From positions 17,171,982 to 17,235,981 of the forward strand of contig OX388314.1 of the NCBI GenBank assembly GCA_947579605.1: 64,000 nt of DNA, written 5' to 3'. This DNA is from Athripsodes cinereus. Lineage: Eukaryota; Arthropoda; Insecta; Trichoptera; Leptoceridae. The position numbers and the translations under genes were made by a program. Shown piece after piece: positions 46,564-59,074 of this stretch. Below the pieces are notes generated by a model. That model was given only the letters and a program-made list of their open reading frames with translations. It ran no database searches and was not told the DNA's origin. Within the stretch, counting starts at the first letter, position 1. Each line of letters starts with the position of its first letter.

Positions 46564-46993
46564 TCTATCTCTCTCTCTATCTATACCCTCACACCCTGTC
46601 CCAGGAGGGGTAGGCAGAGAGAACGGAACGCCATATAGATCTATCCTTACAAACTTATTTCGCTTCGCCCACATTCATCCAGTTTCTCATACATGCACGC
46701 CGATTTCTTTTACTCAACACGCGACCGACCTTGAGGATTTGACCCATGTGATCAAGCCACGTGGTTCTTGGCCGTCCGCGCTTCCTCACACCCCCTCTTT
46801 CAGATAAATACATCATCTTCGTCATTCTTTCATCTTGCATTCGCTTCACATGTCCAAACCATCGTAACTTATTTACACGCAATCTGTCCACAACACTCTT
46901 CTCGCATCCGCTCATTCTCCTGATATCCTCATTCTTCACTCTATCGCGCAACGTTTTACCAACCATTCTTCTCAGTGAACGCATCTCCATTAC
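46564..46993 (-). pseudogene. LINE-B copy 1, 5'-truncated insertion with 16 bp TSD
   Basis: The perfect TSD TGTGCTTACTAATATC (46548-46563 and 46994-47009) bounds 430 bp. The minus frame reads MEMRSLRRMVGKTLRDRVKN, EDIRRMSGCEKSVVDRLRVN, KLRWFGHVKRMQDERM, RKRGRPRTTWLDHM and RRACMRNWMNVGEAK, the C-terminal part of a LINE polyprotein. The 3' end is CTACCCCTCCTGGGACAGGG, TGTGAGGGTATAGATAG, then a (GATA)/(GAGA) tail. Confidence 0.9.
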
Positions 46994-47604
46994 TGTGCTT
47001 ACTAATATCATACTAGATAATTGGGGGTTAGAGATTTGAATCCCGTTGCTAATAATAAATAATAAATTCTGGTTTCACGACATAAGCATTGCTTAATGTA
47101 AAGTTGTGTATTTAATCTAGTTGAAAACATAGCTCTCAAACAATGAAAACTAAGATTTTTCCGTCTTTGTAAGTATATTCCATTGTTTATTTAATATTTT
47201 ATATTCGCGGGGTTTCGTTGCAAGGTTAGAAAACAATTATATATGAACCACGTATGTATATCATATTTGTATTGACGTTGAATATTTTATCACAACATTA
47301 ATTATTACAAACCAGGTTAAAAGTATTTTCTGTTACTAGAAAATGAAAACCTTCTACTCGACCTTAAAATGTGTCGTTCACGTTTCGCGAATGTGTTTCT
47401 TGAGCAAAATCGATTTTACGTCATTTCAATTTGTTTATTTTACACGTATAATAGAACACTGCGCAGAGTAAATTTTATAAACGTGCATAATTTATTCCAT
47501 TACAATGTACACGACAATGATATTTACGAAATTAAAAACAAATGTTTTCTTCCACTATATTGATTTTTATTGAAAGAGACGTCTTTCGTATTTCAAGGAA
47601 GTTG

Positions 47605-47715
47605 ACCAATAAAGCAGAAGAAAATATTTGAATCGATTGAAAACCAATAAAGCAGAAGAAAATATTTGAATCGATTGAAAACCAATAAAGTAGAAGAAAA
47701 TATTTGAATCGATTG
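47605..47715. repeat. 38 bp tandem repeat, about 2.9 copies
   Basis: The unit begins ACCAATAAAGCAGAAGAAAA and ends ATCGATTGAAA. The copies are almost identical, with one C/T change. The last copy runs into the hairpin at 47705-47784. Confidence 0.8.
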
Positions 47716-47784
47716 TTTCGAAAACAACCAAAGTGTCAATAGAACTTGTATGATAATTTGGTTGTTTTCGAAATAATCGATTCA
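47705..47784. repeat. 80 bp hairpin ending the tandem array
   Basis: The 26 bp arms 47705-47730 and 47759-47784 (TGAATCGATT-R-TTTCG and AAAACAACCA) are inverted copies with one mismatch and a 28 nt loop. TTTCGAAA is itself palindromic. Confidence 0.7.
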
Positions 47785-47789
47785 TTTGG

Positions 47790-50700
47790 TTTAATTTCTT
47801 TATGGAATTCTACTTTCTAAATACCGACATAGTAAATAATATTTACTTTTATAATGAACATTAAATAAATTAAATAATATATTAATTAATTACATATTTA
47901 CTTATACAGTTATTCCTTTTTACTGCTTAAGTAAGCAGAAGACATAATAATATGTCTCCGGGTATCTTTATCCTGGGTTTTTTTTGTAACCATCTGTCAC
48001 CAACGATTCATCTAATGTCATCAGACTATCGTGTATTAGGTTTTCATCTACTTTTTTGAATAATATATTTTGTTAAAGTATCTATGTTAACATATTCTGA
48101 ATTTTGAAAAGTAGTTTGGTATTTATATTTTCAGTCAAATTAAAATGTATTCAGCCTTAAAAAATATGTACGAATGTTCATTCATTTTGTGACCTAAAAT
48201 AAGACGTAGCGTAGACATCGTAAATTACTTACAACTAACAAGTTCTACAAACGCATAAAAGAAGTGGTGGTATGTTTGTCACTCTAAAATGATTGTGTAC
48301 TCTCTTCGAGGTTATAGAAGGTCACAACTTCTTGTATGGGGTGTGTTGACCCCACTGCCGTAGTAGTAACTCAGTGACCAATACTGGAATAATAATAAGA
48401 TTTCTTTCTTCGGGTTGACGTCACCTTCGTGAAACCTTCCCAGGATTTATAACATTCGTGCAAGTTTAACATTCACGAATTTCGTAGAAATGCCAGTACT
48501 TTTTATATTAACGTAAAATAATAAAACTATATTAATTATAATGAATTACTGCGAAAATTAATACCAACCTTTTATCCCACATGTGTACTTTTTTGTGACG
48601 TTTAGATGTCAATGAACTTTCAACAGTAGTTAGACTTTATGTAAGCAGTTTGCAACTTTTGATGTAGGTATTTCATTCTATTCTTCAGAAAGTCATACAC
48701 CACTTTACGAATGATTTAAGAATATAGTGGTGCATTTATGTGGTGAAAATAACATTTGTAGTACTCAAAATAATGTTTAGTTAAGATATCACACACTGAT
48801 TATGAAGATGCTGCAAATGTAACATTAAATTTATAAATTGAGAATATCACACTTTTTACTAGATTTTACACAACTCAAGTATCTATGAATACGATATACA
48901 AATAGCAATTTAACACTAGACTGTATGACACTGGTCTCATATCTCGTGAACTGATGACTAATCTATTATGAAAAATTCTCAAGAGTGAAAAACTTGTGCC
49001 TTATCGTTCATGAGCAGTTAATTGTGTGTCTAAATATTGAAGATAACATAAAATACAGTGAGTAGGTATAGTAAACAATGGATTAACATAATTATTACAA
49101 GGAAATCATTAAACACAAGTAGGTAGCTACATTATCATAAATTAATGAATCATACTTGTGAATGGAGCGTCTTCTTGATGTACTTCACTTAGTTTTTAAC
49201 TGTAGACGGTACAGTTAAAAACAAAGTTAAACCGAGAAAAAAATGTGTTATTAGATCAGAGTTTAGAACATACAAAGTACAAAGCATAGGTGATAAGTAA
49301 AATACTGGAAAGGAAATCGTAGGTAGGAGGAGATCGTCAGTTCGTTACTTTCAGCTTTCGATAGTAATAAAATAATACAGACTTTGATATTCAAAAATGT
49401 TTTTGTCAATTTCTTTTCCTATTGAAGAAAGAACCCAACAAATTTAAAAGAATCCTACGAGGCGATTTTGGACTCATCAGCATTAAGTTCTCCCTTGTGG
49501 ACTGAAGTTTGAATTGTATTTGCAGAGGTCCTTCGACTGTTAAGGTGCTGGGTTTCTTCAACATACTGGTAATATTTGAATATGTATATTTAATCGAAAA
49601 TGAAATTTAAAGTCCCCACAAAGATACATCCACTCATAGTTTTGTGATGCGATTTAATCTGCTACAGAAATTCATAAGACCTATGTGGTATTTTGAGTTT
49701 AAATTGTCAATGTAGGTATTTTCCTCTTCTATTGAGTCTTTCTATATTTTAAAATCTTGCAAAAAAGTGTGTTTTTTTTTTGGAAATTGCAAGAATAAAC
49801 TCCATTGAGATGCTCGATCAACAATTTAGTTGTTTGAAATGATTCACCACAATTTAGTTCTAAACACTTTATGAAAAAAAAAAAAATTCTAAGTGGTTGT
49901 GAGAGGTAATTATGTACTACCACTACTACCCTAAGATGTCTTTTCAAATTGGCTTTAAGAATTTATTTGCTACAAAGATAACAAAAAGCTTTTTCCCCAG
50001 ACAGTGCGTCGTTAATCTCTATAATCTTAAGAAAGCAAGTTAATTTTGACAGAAATTTTAATTGACATTTTCATTTTTATTGATAATTTTTGCTGCTCAC
50101 CGTTCCCAAACAATATCAGCATGTTGAAATTGTCTATAAAAAGATCCATCAGAAACTAAATTGATAAAAACATGGGGCTTTATCGGAAATATTTGATGGT
50201 ACCGAATGATAATAAGAGAAAACATATAAAAGTCATAACATTCTCACCTCGAGACATTCCGCTTCCTTTCCGGTGACGTGTTTTTAATAAGAATTCAAGA
50301 TTCAATCAAGCAATGGTAAGTAAAGAATAAAAAAAATATTGTGACCCAAAAAATGAAACCAGTTTACGTATATACTTAGATAGATATGCGAAACCTCACA
50401 GCGCAAACCAACATCTACAGAGCACAGCATAATATTTTATTATAGGTATGTATCACACCACAATATCGAACAACCGCTGACGTGCAATATCTATATGGTA
50501 CCATCTAGTGCTATAATTATTAATCGAGAATACCTACCAAAGTGGGCAAGTATTGGTATTGTTCGACATTATGTACATCGGACTTGAGTTGTATGCTTGT
50601 ATGAAACCACAAAACAATCGTGACGGATGCGGATCCAAAGAGAGAATTTCACAGATCGAATATCGAATCATCGTACTAATGTACTTATACCTACTTGCTA

Positions 50701-51455
50701 CGATATAATAATAATATTAATATCAATCTTCTTCAAAAAGTATTGTAAACAATAATTTCTTATTGAATATAAACATTTACAAGAAATTAAGAAGTCAGCG
50801 CTTATTTGCAATACATATTATAATAATAGAGGATGTGTGTGTGTGATTTAAATTATCTAGTTTCTAATTTTGGACAGACAATAGAATTTGTAAAATGTGA
50901 ATGACAATAATAATAATAATAATAAAAAAAACAAAATATCGATGCTAAATAACGTCCAACCAGAGACAAATATGTTTTTATCTGCATATTTGTAAAATAT
51001 TACCGAATAGTAAAAAACAATGAGACGATGTTTTGTCACGACGCCAAATTAATGAACCACGAAAAAAATCTCGGTGGTGTGGTGTCCCCTGAACTTCGGT
51101 AGGTACATAATGAAATACGAGTGACCCTACAATGAAATGGACCGTAACGGCTTTCCGGCGATCTATAAGTGATAGTAATAAATAATAGATTAAGTCCACA
51201 ATGTGGAGCACAGAACACTTACAACATTGGTCAGTAAAAAAATACATAGTAATCTATAATTGAAGAAGCTTCATATAGACAGGAAATATTGTTAACTATC
51301 TATTAGAATCATTATAGTCACGTTCAAAATAATTTCTTGACGGGTAAACAATACATACATCTTTTTTAGATTCTATGTAGGTGGCAATTGCTACTTTTAT
51401 CACAAACATCAAAAGTTTATCCTTAGTCTCTAAAATATAACAGGTCTTCCATTAT
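47790..51455. other. AT-rich stretch; possible alternative first exon at 50248
   Basis: Mostly nothing recognised. On minus, CACGTCACCGGAAAGGAAGC, then GGAATGTCTCGAG and a donor GTGAGAATG at 50246-50247, looks like a small GC-rich start region with a CRE-like and two GGAA motifs. Spliced to 39336-39370 it would give only a short upstream frame, so a coding role is unlikely. Confidence 0.3.
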
Positions 51456-51461
51456 ACCCAA

Positions 51462-51552
51462 GATTTTAGCTTACTGTGAAAGGTGTATAAGGCTGTCTTT
51501 GAGGCTGTTTATAAAAAAAACCCAGATATGTACCTATATCTTTTAAAAAAAT
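51462..51552 (+). mobile_element. tRNA-like SINE, 5'-truncated copy
   Basis: Only the 3' part remains: TTTTAGCTTACTGTGAAAGG, GTATAAGGCTGTCTTTG, AAACCCAGATATG and TATATCTTTTAAAAAAATA. Confidence 0.55.
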
Positions 51553-52880
51553 ACGACATTAAACATATTCAATGCATAATAAGAAAACCATAGGGTAAAT
51601 TAAATACTACATAAAAAATGTGGTGTGGACATTTTTTTGTGATAAGGATCTCAAGTGTTTACGATATGATCAAAATTATTTTGAAATGACATTATTATCA
51701 TATATTCGATAGCTAATACTTTTACACATATTTTCTATATATGTACTCCTCTGTACACACATTCGTAACTAAAGTTAATTAATACATTAATTATATACGT
51801 TAATTAAATTACAGATTGTGCAAATAGGTAATCAAAGAAAGGCAAAACAATATAGTAATTCAATACTGAAAGTGGGAGGTGGATGTGTGTTTGAATATTA
51901 TCATGATATTCGTGCCAAAATGAATTATTCATGTTACATATTAGTACCTAGAAGGTATATATACTTATCTCCATAGTTAACAGTATAAATAAAAGTAAGT
52001 GTACTACTTATTTATGTAAATTCGTAGATACGCCCACATTATGAAAAAAAAACATAAAAATTACACGATTAGAACATTTGCTTTTGTTTAATTTATTTAC
52101 TTTCATTAATCTACTGGCTAAATATAACAATAGCATAAATATAAAATATAGATTAAATTTCAACAAAAATACAGTGTGGTCAAAGAAAATACCAAACCTT
52201 TTTTCAAAAGAAGTAAACAAAGCTTCATACAATATGTAGGAACTCATTCATTCCTGTGTTGAACAAATCGTAATAAGTAGAACGTAGTTGAAATTAAATT
52301 TATCTTTTTAGGTCGTTCCAAGTAAAAAGACCGGAATCTTGATTAATAATATTAAAAACTAATATTGACTTTTCCTCTAACGTAGTGAATTTATATGTCT
52401 GACATACAAACACAGGTCTAGATACGAAAATTTGAATAGTAAATATTATATGCTCAATAGTAAATGTTGGGCAAAGTAGGTTTAGTGGTAATTTATCGCG
52501 GTGACCCTATTCGCACTTAAACCTGTAAAGGATTTCAAGCTAAAATATGGTGTGATTAACGTGTCCTACATGCCCACATCTAATATTTTTACCGTGGTAA
52601 TTGCGCTGAAGAAATAATGTAACCGAAGTATAAAATTGGGATAAGACATAAACCTAATAAAGTCGAAAGGGGATAAACTAGATATTAATACATTGTTTTA
52701 AACCTTTTAACAGCGACCTTAGGAGAACGCTCTGTGCTGTTCAGTTTGTTAACTTGGGGCAGATTTATTAGGCTTTTGTGATACATATTATATTAACATA
52801 ATAATAATATTTTTAGATAATGATATAATAATAAATAGATTCGTTTTCTTCAATGCATCTTATGGACTGGAATAAAAAAA
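51553..52880. other. AT-rich stretch, nothing recognised
   Basis: No supported exon or repeat. Confidence 0.3.
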
Positions 52881-52882
52881 GA

Positions 52883-53652
52883 TACACTGAGAAAAATACT
52901 CAAAACGAATCATTGGTACGGTACTATCAGATTAGGACCAGAGATGGTACAAACGATTCATTGGTATAAATCTATAATATTAACTCTTCGCAAACAAATC
53001 ATTGGTAAATTTACCAACAACTTGTTTGCGAAGAGTTAATATTATAGATTCGTACTAATGAATCGTTTGTACGATCTCTGGTCCTAATCTGATAGTACGT
53101 ACCAGGGATGTTGCGAATATTCGCATCCGCATCCGCAAATGCGGATCTTCCGCATGTATTTGGACATCTGCATCCGCATCCGCATCCGCAATAATCGATG
53201 CGGATGTTATTGCGGATGCGGATGTAAGACAATTTGCGACAAGAAAGAAATGGGGCGGGGCCGGCGAAAGGCGCGTGCCGTTTGCACTTGACATTAACCA
53301 ATGGGAACGAAAATAATGGTGACAAGATCCGACGCGTTTTTATTTTTGCCGGTATTATTTTATTTTTGCAAATAACAAAGAAAAAAAAATTTCGACAAAA
53401 AATCCATGATATTATTGTAGCAAAAATTTCGTCACATATTTGACAGTGGGGCCTACCAACTAAGATAGTTCCTACTTTTTTCTATAATATCTTTTTTCTA
53501 TAATAACATCCGCATCCGCATCCGCGGATGTGAGCCTTCAATAATCCGCATCCGCATTCACATCCGCGGATGTGTAAAAATCGACATCCGCAACATCCCT
53601 GGTACGTACCAATGATTCGTTGTGAAATTTCGTTAGTATTTTTCTCAGTGTA
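52883..53652. mobile_element. Mariner-like palindromic element split by a hAT element
   Basis: The outer ends TACACTGAGAAAAATACT (52883-52900) and AGTATTTTTCTCAGTGTA (53635-53652) are perfect inverted repeats; the outermost TA can be the TA target duplication of Tc1/mariner elements. Without the inserted element it is about 263 bp, and nearly all of it is one imperfect palindrome centred near 53015 (GCAAACAA...TTGTTTGC, then AGTTAATATTATAGATT). No transposase. Confidence 0.75.
53103..53601. mobile_element. hAT-type nonautonomous element, 499 bp
   Basis: The ends CAGGGATGTTGCG and CGCAACATCCCTG are perfect inverted repeats, with 8 bp TSDs GTACGTAC (53095-53102 and 53602-53609). Subterminal (GCATCC)n hexamers on both sides (CATCCGCATCCGCATCCGC type) form further inverted repeats. 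The interior is GC-rich near 53250-53290 and has no transposase. It interrupts the right arm of the mariner-like element. Confidence 0.9.
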
Positions 53653-53999
53653 GGTAATACATTAATATGATTTATATAATTTATTCATATCATTCTAGCG
53701 AACGATGTGCAAGAACACAAAATATTCTAATGGAATGCACGACAATTGTAAACAAAACTACAGTGAGTCACATTTGCGTGGGTACAGGTAAACCATAAAA
53801 TAGATAATGTATCGTTATCAGTGCTTATCTGCTTATTATTAACTTGTGCATTAACTAAACGAAGCTGTATAGAAAACCTGTGGTAGGTATATCGCTATGA
53901 ATATTTGTATTAATGATTCTCGTGTCGTTGCTATATGCCTTGAATAACGCAAATAAAAGAAAAATGAAAAAAACATAATACGAGAAATTCCATGAATAT

Positions 54000-54115
54000 G
54001 GAGAATGCGAAAGAAATATGTAAAGATATGTAAAATAATATGGTGTTTCGTTCTCTCTGCCTATCCCACGGGATATGGGATACGGCGTGAGGGTATAGAT
54101 AGTGTAGATACTAGT
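54000..54115 (+). pseudogene. LINE-B 3' end fragment
   Basis: AATGCGAAAGAAATATGTAA, GGTGTTTCGTTCTCTCTGCC, TATCCCACGGGATATGGGAT and ACGGCGTGAGGGTATAGATA match the end of LINE-B. Only about 10 coding residues remain. Confidence 0.6.
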
Positions 54116-54703
54116 TTTAAATGATGAAAACTGAAATGAAAAAAACTAATATACCTAGGTGCAAAAAAAAGCTTAAATGTCTACATTTATGATATATTTA
54201 CATAAATATATAAAATTTACGTATTTATTCAAATTCGATACAGGCGAGACAAAATTGAAGAAATCCAATGAATAAAATTTATATAGGTAGATACTTGAAA
54301 TTACACACTCAATACGTCATAATAATATAAGATTAAGGCAAGTACATAATATGTATTGGATTATCCTGAATATCTACTTTATAACTACATATTATATTAT
54401 ATAATTTATATCAAGTTTGAATGTAGTAAACCCACAATATTACAAATTACCATCAAATTAATTTGTACTGTACGCACTAGGTATGGTTAATTTTGTACAA
54501 GAACTAAAAATAATCACATGAACTAAGCATAAGTAATGCGACATAGTACTTGTGAATAAGTTATGCCGCACTCAATAAAAGCGATAATCGATATTATCAC
54601 CCTACTTTACAACCTCCTCCATGTATTTATACATTACCTACATATTATAAATATATATCATTGATAATTAATGATGTACGTTTCAATCAACCTACAATTT
54701 AAG

Positions 54704-54765
54704 TTGGAAGAGATCGCACCTTTGTGATAAATCTTACCCTCCATATATTTGTTTTAGAAGCAAAA
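54704..54765 (+). repeat. Family E fragment
   Basis: AGTTGGAAGAGATCGCACCT, TTGTGATAAATCTTACCCTC; truncated soon after. Confidence 0.55.
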
Positions 54766-54912
54766 TGAAAGTCGCCCTTTTCACCAGCGCCCTACAGAAG
54801 GTCGAAGAATCAGGCCATGTACATAGAAATAACTTTATCTCCACAAATTGCGGACTGCGTTTTTCCAAAATTATAAAATGAATATAATCCTGTACCATTT
54901 CCTGCAAGAGAT

Positions 54913-54960
54913 GACTCTGGAATAAACCATGTAGGTACCTACATGGTTTATTCCAGAGTC
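54913..54960. repeat. 48 bp perfect palindrome without a loop
   Basis: GACTCTGGAATAAACCATGT and AGGT are followed directly by the exact inverse, centred on GGTACC. No flanking duplication was noted. It could be a minimal folded-back element or a replication scar. Confidence 0.85.
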
Positions 54961-56817
54961 AGCTTCGGTACGTACAAATACCTATACTTTTCATTCAGCA
55001 TTAATGTTTTTGTAGTGAAAATTAGTTAAAATTTATTATTTTATACAATGTTTACGGCCTGCCTACTTCATTGTTTTTCCCTCGAAGGAGATAATATTAT
55101 TGGGTATATTATCAATTTTAAAAGATTTACATATGAGTAAAATTGAGCTTTTTTGTTCTTCCGAAAATTATCAACGGTTTTCTGTTGTGATCAGTGATCA
55201 GCTGAAGGAAGCTGGTAGTATAGGGCGACAATAGGATCATTTACAATGAAAGTATTTACCTGCGATGAGAGATAATAATGGATGGGAGATAATATTATCG
55301 ATAACATAAATTCCAACACCTATGTCAACTCAGAATAGTACAATACGAGTGGGTATATATAATTCTTTTATGGAGTTGTAAAAAAGTAATGGGCGCCGTT
55401 TGCGACATATTGCATCCTATTATGTATCTGCTGATTGAATAATAATTGTTATGAAATAAGAAAAATGAAAATTATTATTATTATATTTATGAATAAGATT
55501 GCCTACCTTATTTTGTATGATATACGTTTGTCTGAGTATTGTGTAAGTCAAAGGTGAAATTCTCAAAATGATTTGATATGATGTGAAACTAATGAAAGTT
55601 TATTTCTACTTTCTTTACCTAAAAAACAATATTTTTCTTGCGTAATTCCCCAGAATTACGATATACTATATATGAACAGGATATAACTATTCCGAAAATC
55701 GTATTTGCATTATTATATACCGTACCTTTCTATTGTCTATTTATTTTAGGATTGCAGACATTTTGCGAAATGCATAATAATGGTTTATGATCGCTTTATA
55801 CTTTTTATCCCATCTTTTGTATATCCAAAAAATATGAGAATCCGTTGTACCCAAAGATCAATATTATTACTTACTCTATGGTTGTACCTATATGTTAATA
55901 TATTATCCACTATAGACACATTTTGCAACCAATTAACAAGAAAACCAATCTCAATATCATCCATTGAACAACATGTTAAATAAATAAATAAAATTAACTT
56001 TATTGTACAACTCAATATAGTAAAATAAACGGGGTCTTTACCTTAAGGCAATTTCTTACAACTAACCATGCTCTTGAAGGCCTAAATCAAAGTAAAATTG
56101 TATTTATCTCATCAAATCAAAGAAATGTCAGATAAAGAGACATGATACTATATAATTACAGATGAATATACAAATAATAATAATAATGTATTGTTTACTT
56201 TTGCAGATTTTAGTAAAACAGAGTGAATATTGAGTTTACAGGAAACCACAAGATAACTGTTCATTTGTCTATCATTTTATAGTTACAACAAGGTAGGTAC
56301 ATATAGCAGTTGTAGGTATCATAATATTATGTATAAGTATTGAATCACATGCTCAGGAATAACACCGAGTTATTCTCTAACCATACAAAGGAGTAATAAG
56401 TTATATGTAGGTATAGGTTTTATGTATAAACACATAACGGAATATTCGGAAACATGTAGAATGTATTATGTACCTACTAACTTTGTGCAATACAAAACTA
56501 TAAAGATGTACAGGCATACAGGTAAGATTGTAGTAAGACTAAGACAATCATTATTCGTATTGGAGAAGTAAGTCGAATAAGCCTAAAACTTTGAATGTGA
56601 TAGTACGTACACAATAGAATATCATCTCCATAACAGAAAATAACCTACATAACGTTAATGATATTTCATTTGTTATGCAAACTTTGACAAATGCTAACTA
56701 TGCCAACTGTTAATAATGTAAAATATACCAATAGATATCTATCAGTGGATGGTTCTAGGTTCGAGTTCTGTCGCTTATCTAATCCAACTTCAATTACTGC
56801 ATAGTATTTTCATTATT

Positions 56818-57458
56818 TAGGAAGTATGTTTGTGAGAGATGGTAGATACGAAAGAGATATTGAAAAAAGAAAAGTGGCTGGTGCGAGAGTGAACGGTGCA
56901 CTTCGATCTATTGTCAGCAATAGCAATGTCTCGAACATGGCTAAAATGTTGGTGCACAACGCCATCCTCGTACCTACACTTATGTATGCAAGCGGAACTT
57001 GGACATGGCTGAAGAAGGACGAGAGTGGAATAAATGCAGTGGAGATGCGATCACTGAGAAGAATGGTAGGTAAAATATTGCGTGATAGAGTAAGAAATGA
57101 GGATATTAGAAGAATGAGTGGTTGCAAGAGGAGTGTTGTGGATAGAATGCGTAGGTATAAATAAATTGAGATGGTTTGGTCATGTGGAGCGAATGGATGG
57201 TGTAAGATTGACGAAGAGGGTGTATTTATCTGGAAGAGAGACTGTGAGAAAGCGCGGACGTCCAAGAACTACGTGGCTTAACCACGTGGATCAAATTCTC
57301 AAGGACAGTCGCGTGTTAAGTAAGAGGAATCGGCGTGCATGTATGAGAAACTGGATGAATGTAGAATAAGCGAAATAAGTATGTAAGGATAGATCTATAT
57401 GGCGTTCCGTTCTCTCTGCCTACCCCTCCTGGGACATGGCGTGAGAGTATAGTATTGT
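56818..57458 (+). pseudogene. LINE-B copy 2, 5'-truncated insertion with 17 bp TSD
   Basis: The TSD ATAGTATTTTCATTATT (56801-56817 and 57459-57475) is perfect. The longest LINE-B: MFVRDGRYERDIEKRKVAGA, VNGALRSIVSNSN, LVPTLMYASGTWTWLKKDES, MRSLRRMVGKILRDRV and RRMSGCKRSVVDRM; after a frameshift near 57150, NKLRWFGHVERMDGVRLTKR, RKRGRPRTTWLNHV and RRACMRNWMNVE. The LMYASGTWT segment corresponds to LLYGCETWT of LINE-A. The reverse transcriptase core is missing. Confidence 0.9.
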
Positions 57459-57475
57459 ATAGTATTTTCATTATT

Positions 57476-58283
57476 GTTATCACACCAAGATCTCCACAAC
57501 TTTTGACCAATCCAATCTCATCTGGAAAACATTTACGTTTCAACATATTTTAAGTATTTTGGAATAGGCGTATTTAGAAAAAGTTTGTAGGACGGTGTGT
57601 GTTGAAAGAATGTATGCAACACTAATTTATCTACGGTCTTGTCACTTGTCTTTTATTAACAGAAGATTAAAGAGATTATAAAAAGGCGTGTAACTCTGTG
57701 TTTCATTTATTAAATAAAGAAAGAGTCCAGAATAAATCTACAGTGTCTAGATTTTTTTACGTGAAGACATCTAATCGTAGTGAAATAATTTTGCAACCTA
57801 TTGTAAAGCGAGCAATGATAGTTTAATGACATGCAGTATATGTAGGTTTACTGTACGTTATTTAGAAATGTACATATTATTATAGGTAATATTAATTACT
57901 AAGTACACGATGATGTAGATACCTACCTGTATTATGTATACATTATAATATGTAGATATGTACGAGGTAACTTGTATTTACATATACATAACTATGCTTT
58001 ATGTTATATATCGACTCGTCACGTCATACCGTTAATGATTAAGTAATTATTATATACCTACTGAAGTATTAAGTTAAATTATTATTTATAATCATATTAC
58101 ATAGTATAGTGACAATACATCAGTTCACCTGGAGAAAGAACAGTTGCCCTGCTGAGATTGATTGATACATTGTTTAAAATATTATTATACTGATACATTC
58201 ACTTTAGTGTGCTTACATGTATACATACTGTGTGATACAAATTAATTAAAACCACATAATGGATACATGACTAATGATTTGGG
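57476..58283. other. AT-rich stretch, nothing recognised
   Basis: No supported feature. Confidence 0.3.
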
Positions 58284-58420
58284 TTAGTTGGAAGAGATCG
58301 CGCCTTTGCGATAAACTCGCCCTCTGTATATTGATTGTATTTAATTTGAATGTATACCTTTTATGTAATTGTTTTTAATCAATGTAAAGTAAAGAATGAA
58401 TAAATAAAAAATAAAAATAA
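58284..58420 (+). repeat. Family E 3' end, unbroken copy
   Basis: TTAGTTGGAAGAGATCGCGC, TTTGCGATAAACTCGCCCTC, TGTATATTGATTGTATTTAA and an AATAAATAAAAAATAAAA tail. This copy is the reference for reading the split copies at 34.1 and 59.1 kb. Confidence 0.7.
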
Positions 58421-58974
58421 GATATGTCCCTAAAACAGGTAATTGATAGTATCTACTTAATTCTACTACCATGATAAGTTTTCTCATCATATGTTATTTT
58501 TAATTTTGGGAAATCTACCCTATTCAAGTGATTACAGTGTTCTTCATAGCCATAACTACGAGTATGTAATTTAATATCGAAAAATAATTACAAGTACAAA
58601 AAGTACAAGACAATAAAACATACCTACTGTTCTCCGAAACCATGCATTGAAGTGCTCGACCATCTTCACTTCAGGTAGAGATTTGAATTAAATGTTGCAA
58701 TACTGCAATATTCTGTTGGTTTCCAATTTTCTACATTATATTCGATAAATTTTATTTAAAATTAATTCTCCTTTATGGATTGAGATACCTACATATTATG
58801 AACGATGTGTGATCGATGGCCAACGAGAAATGGATTGGAAGCCTACAGTAGAACACAAATAAGATAATTTATTCAAAGATATTGAACAGGTATTGCAGAT
58901 ACCTAGTTTTTTTTGTGGAGAATGGCGACTGAAGAAATGGTGGAAAGCCATAAGCCTATAATGTCAATATCGGC

Positions 58975-59025
58975 CACATCTATACTCTCACACTGCGTTC
59001 CTTGCGGGGTAGAAAAGGTGAAGTA
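58975..59025 (-). repeat. LINE-B 3' end remnant
   Basis: TATACTCTCACACTGCGTTC and CTTGCGGGGTAGAAAAGG fit the LINE-B end. Very short. Confidence 0.4.
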
Positions 59026-59074
59026 ACAAATGTCTAACTACTTCATACATCCCATCACGGCTTCTCACACAAGT

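Larger units (their letters stand above)
53653..56800. other. AT-rich stretch with LINE-B and family E pieces
   Basis: Apart from the features listed at 54000, 54704 and 54913, nothing is recognised. The minus donor CATCGCAG|GTAAATAC at 55250 has no good acceptor. Confidence 0.3.

Noticed and set aside
47605..47715. CRISPR-like array
   Set aside because: Contiguous tandem repeats with no unique spacers, in a eukaryotic context.
53011..53325. 104-codon minus frame rich in Asp-Ala and Cys-Gly repeats
   Set aside because: The repeats are translations of the GCATCC hexamer arrays inside the hAT element.
56813..57265. 150-codon minus frame
   Set aside because: Antisense of LINE-B copy 2.
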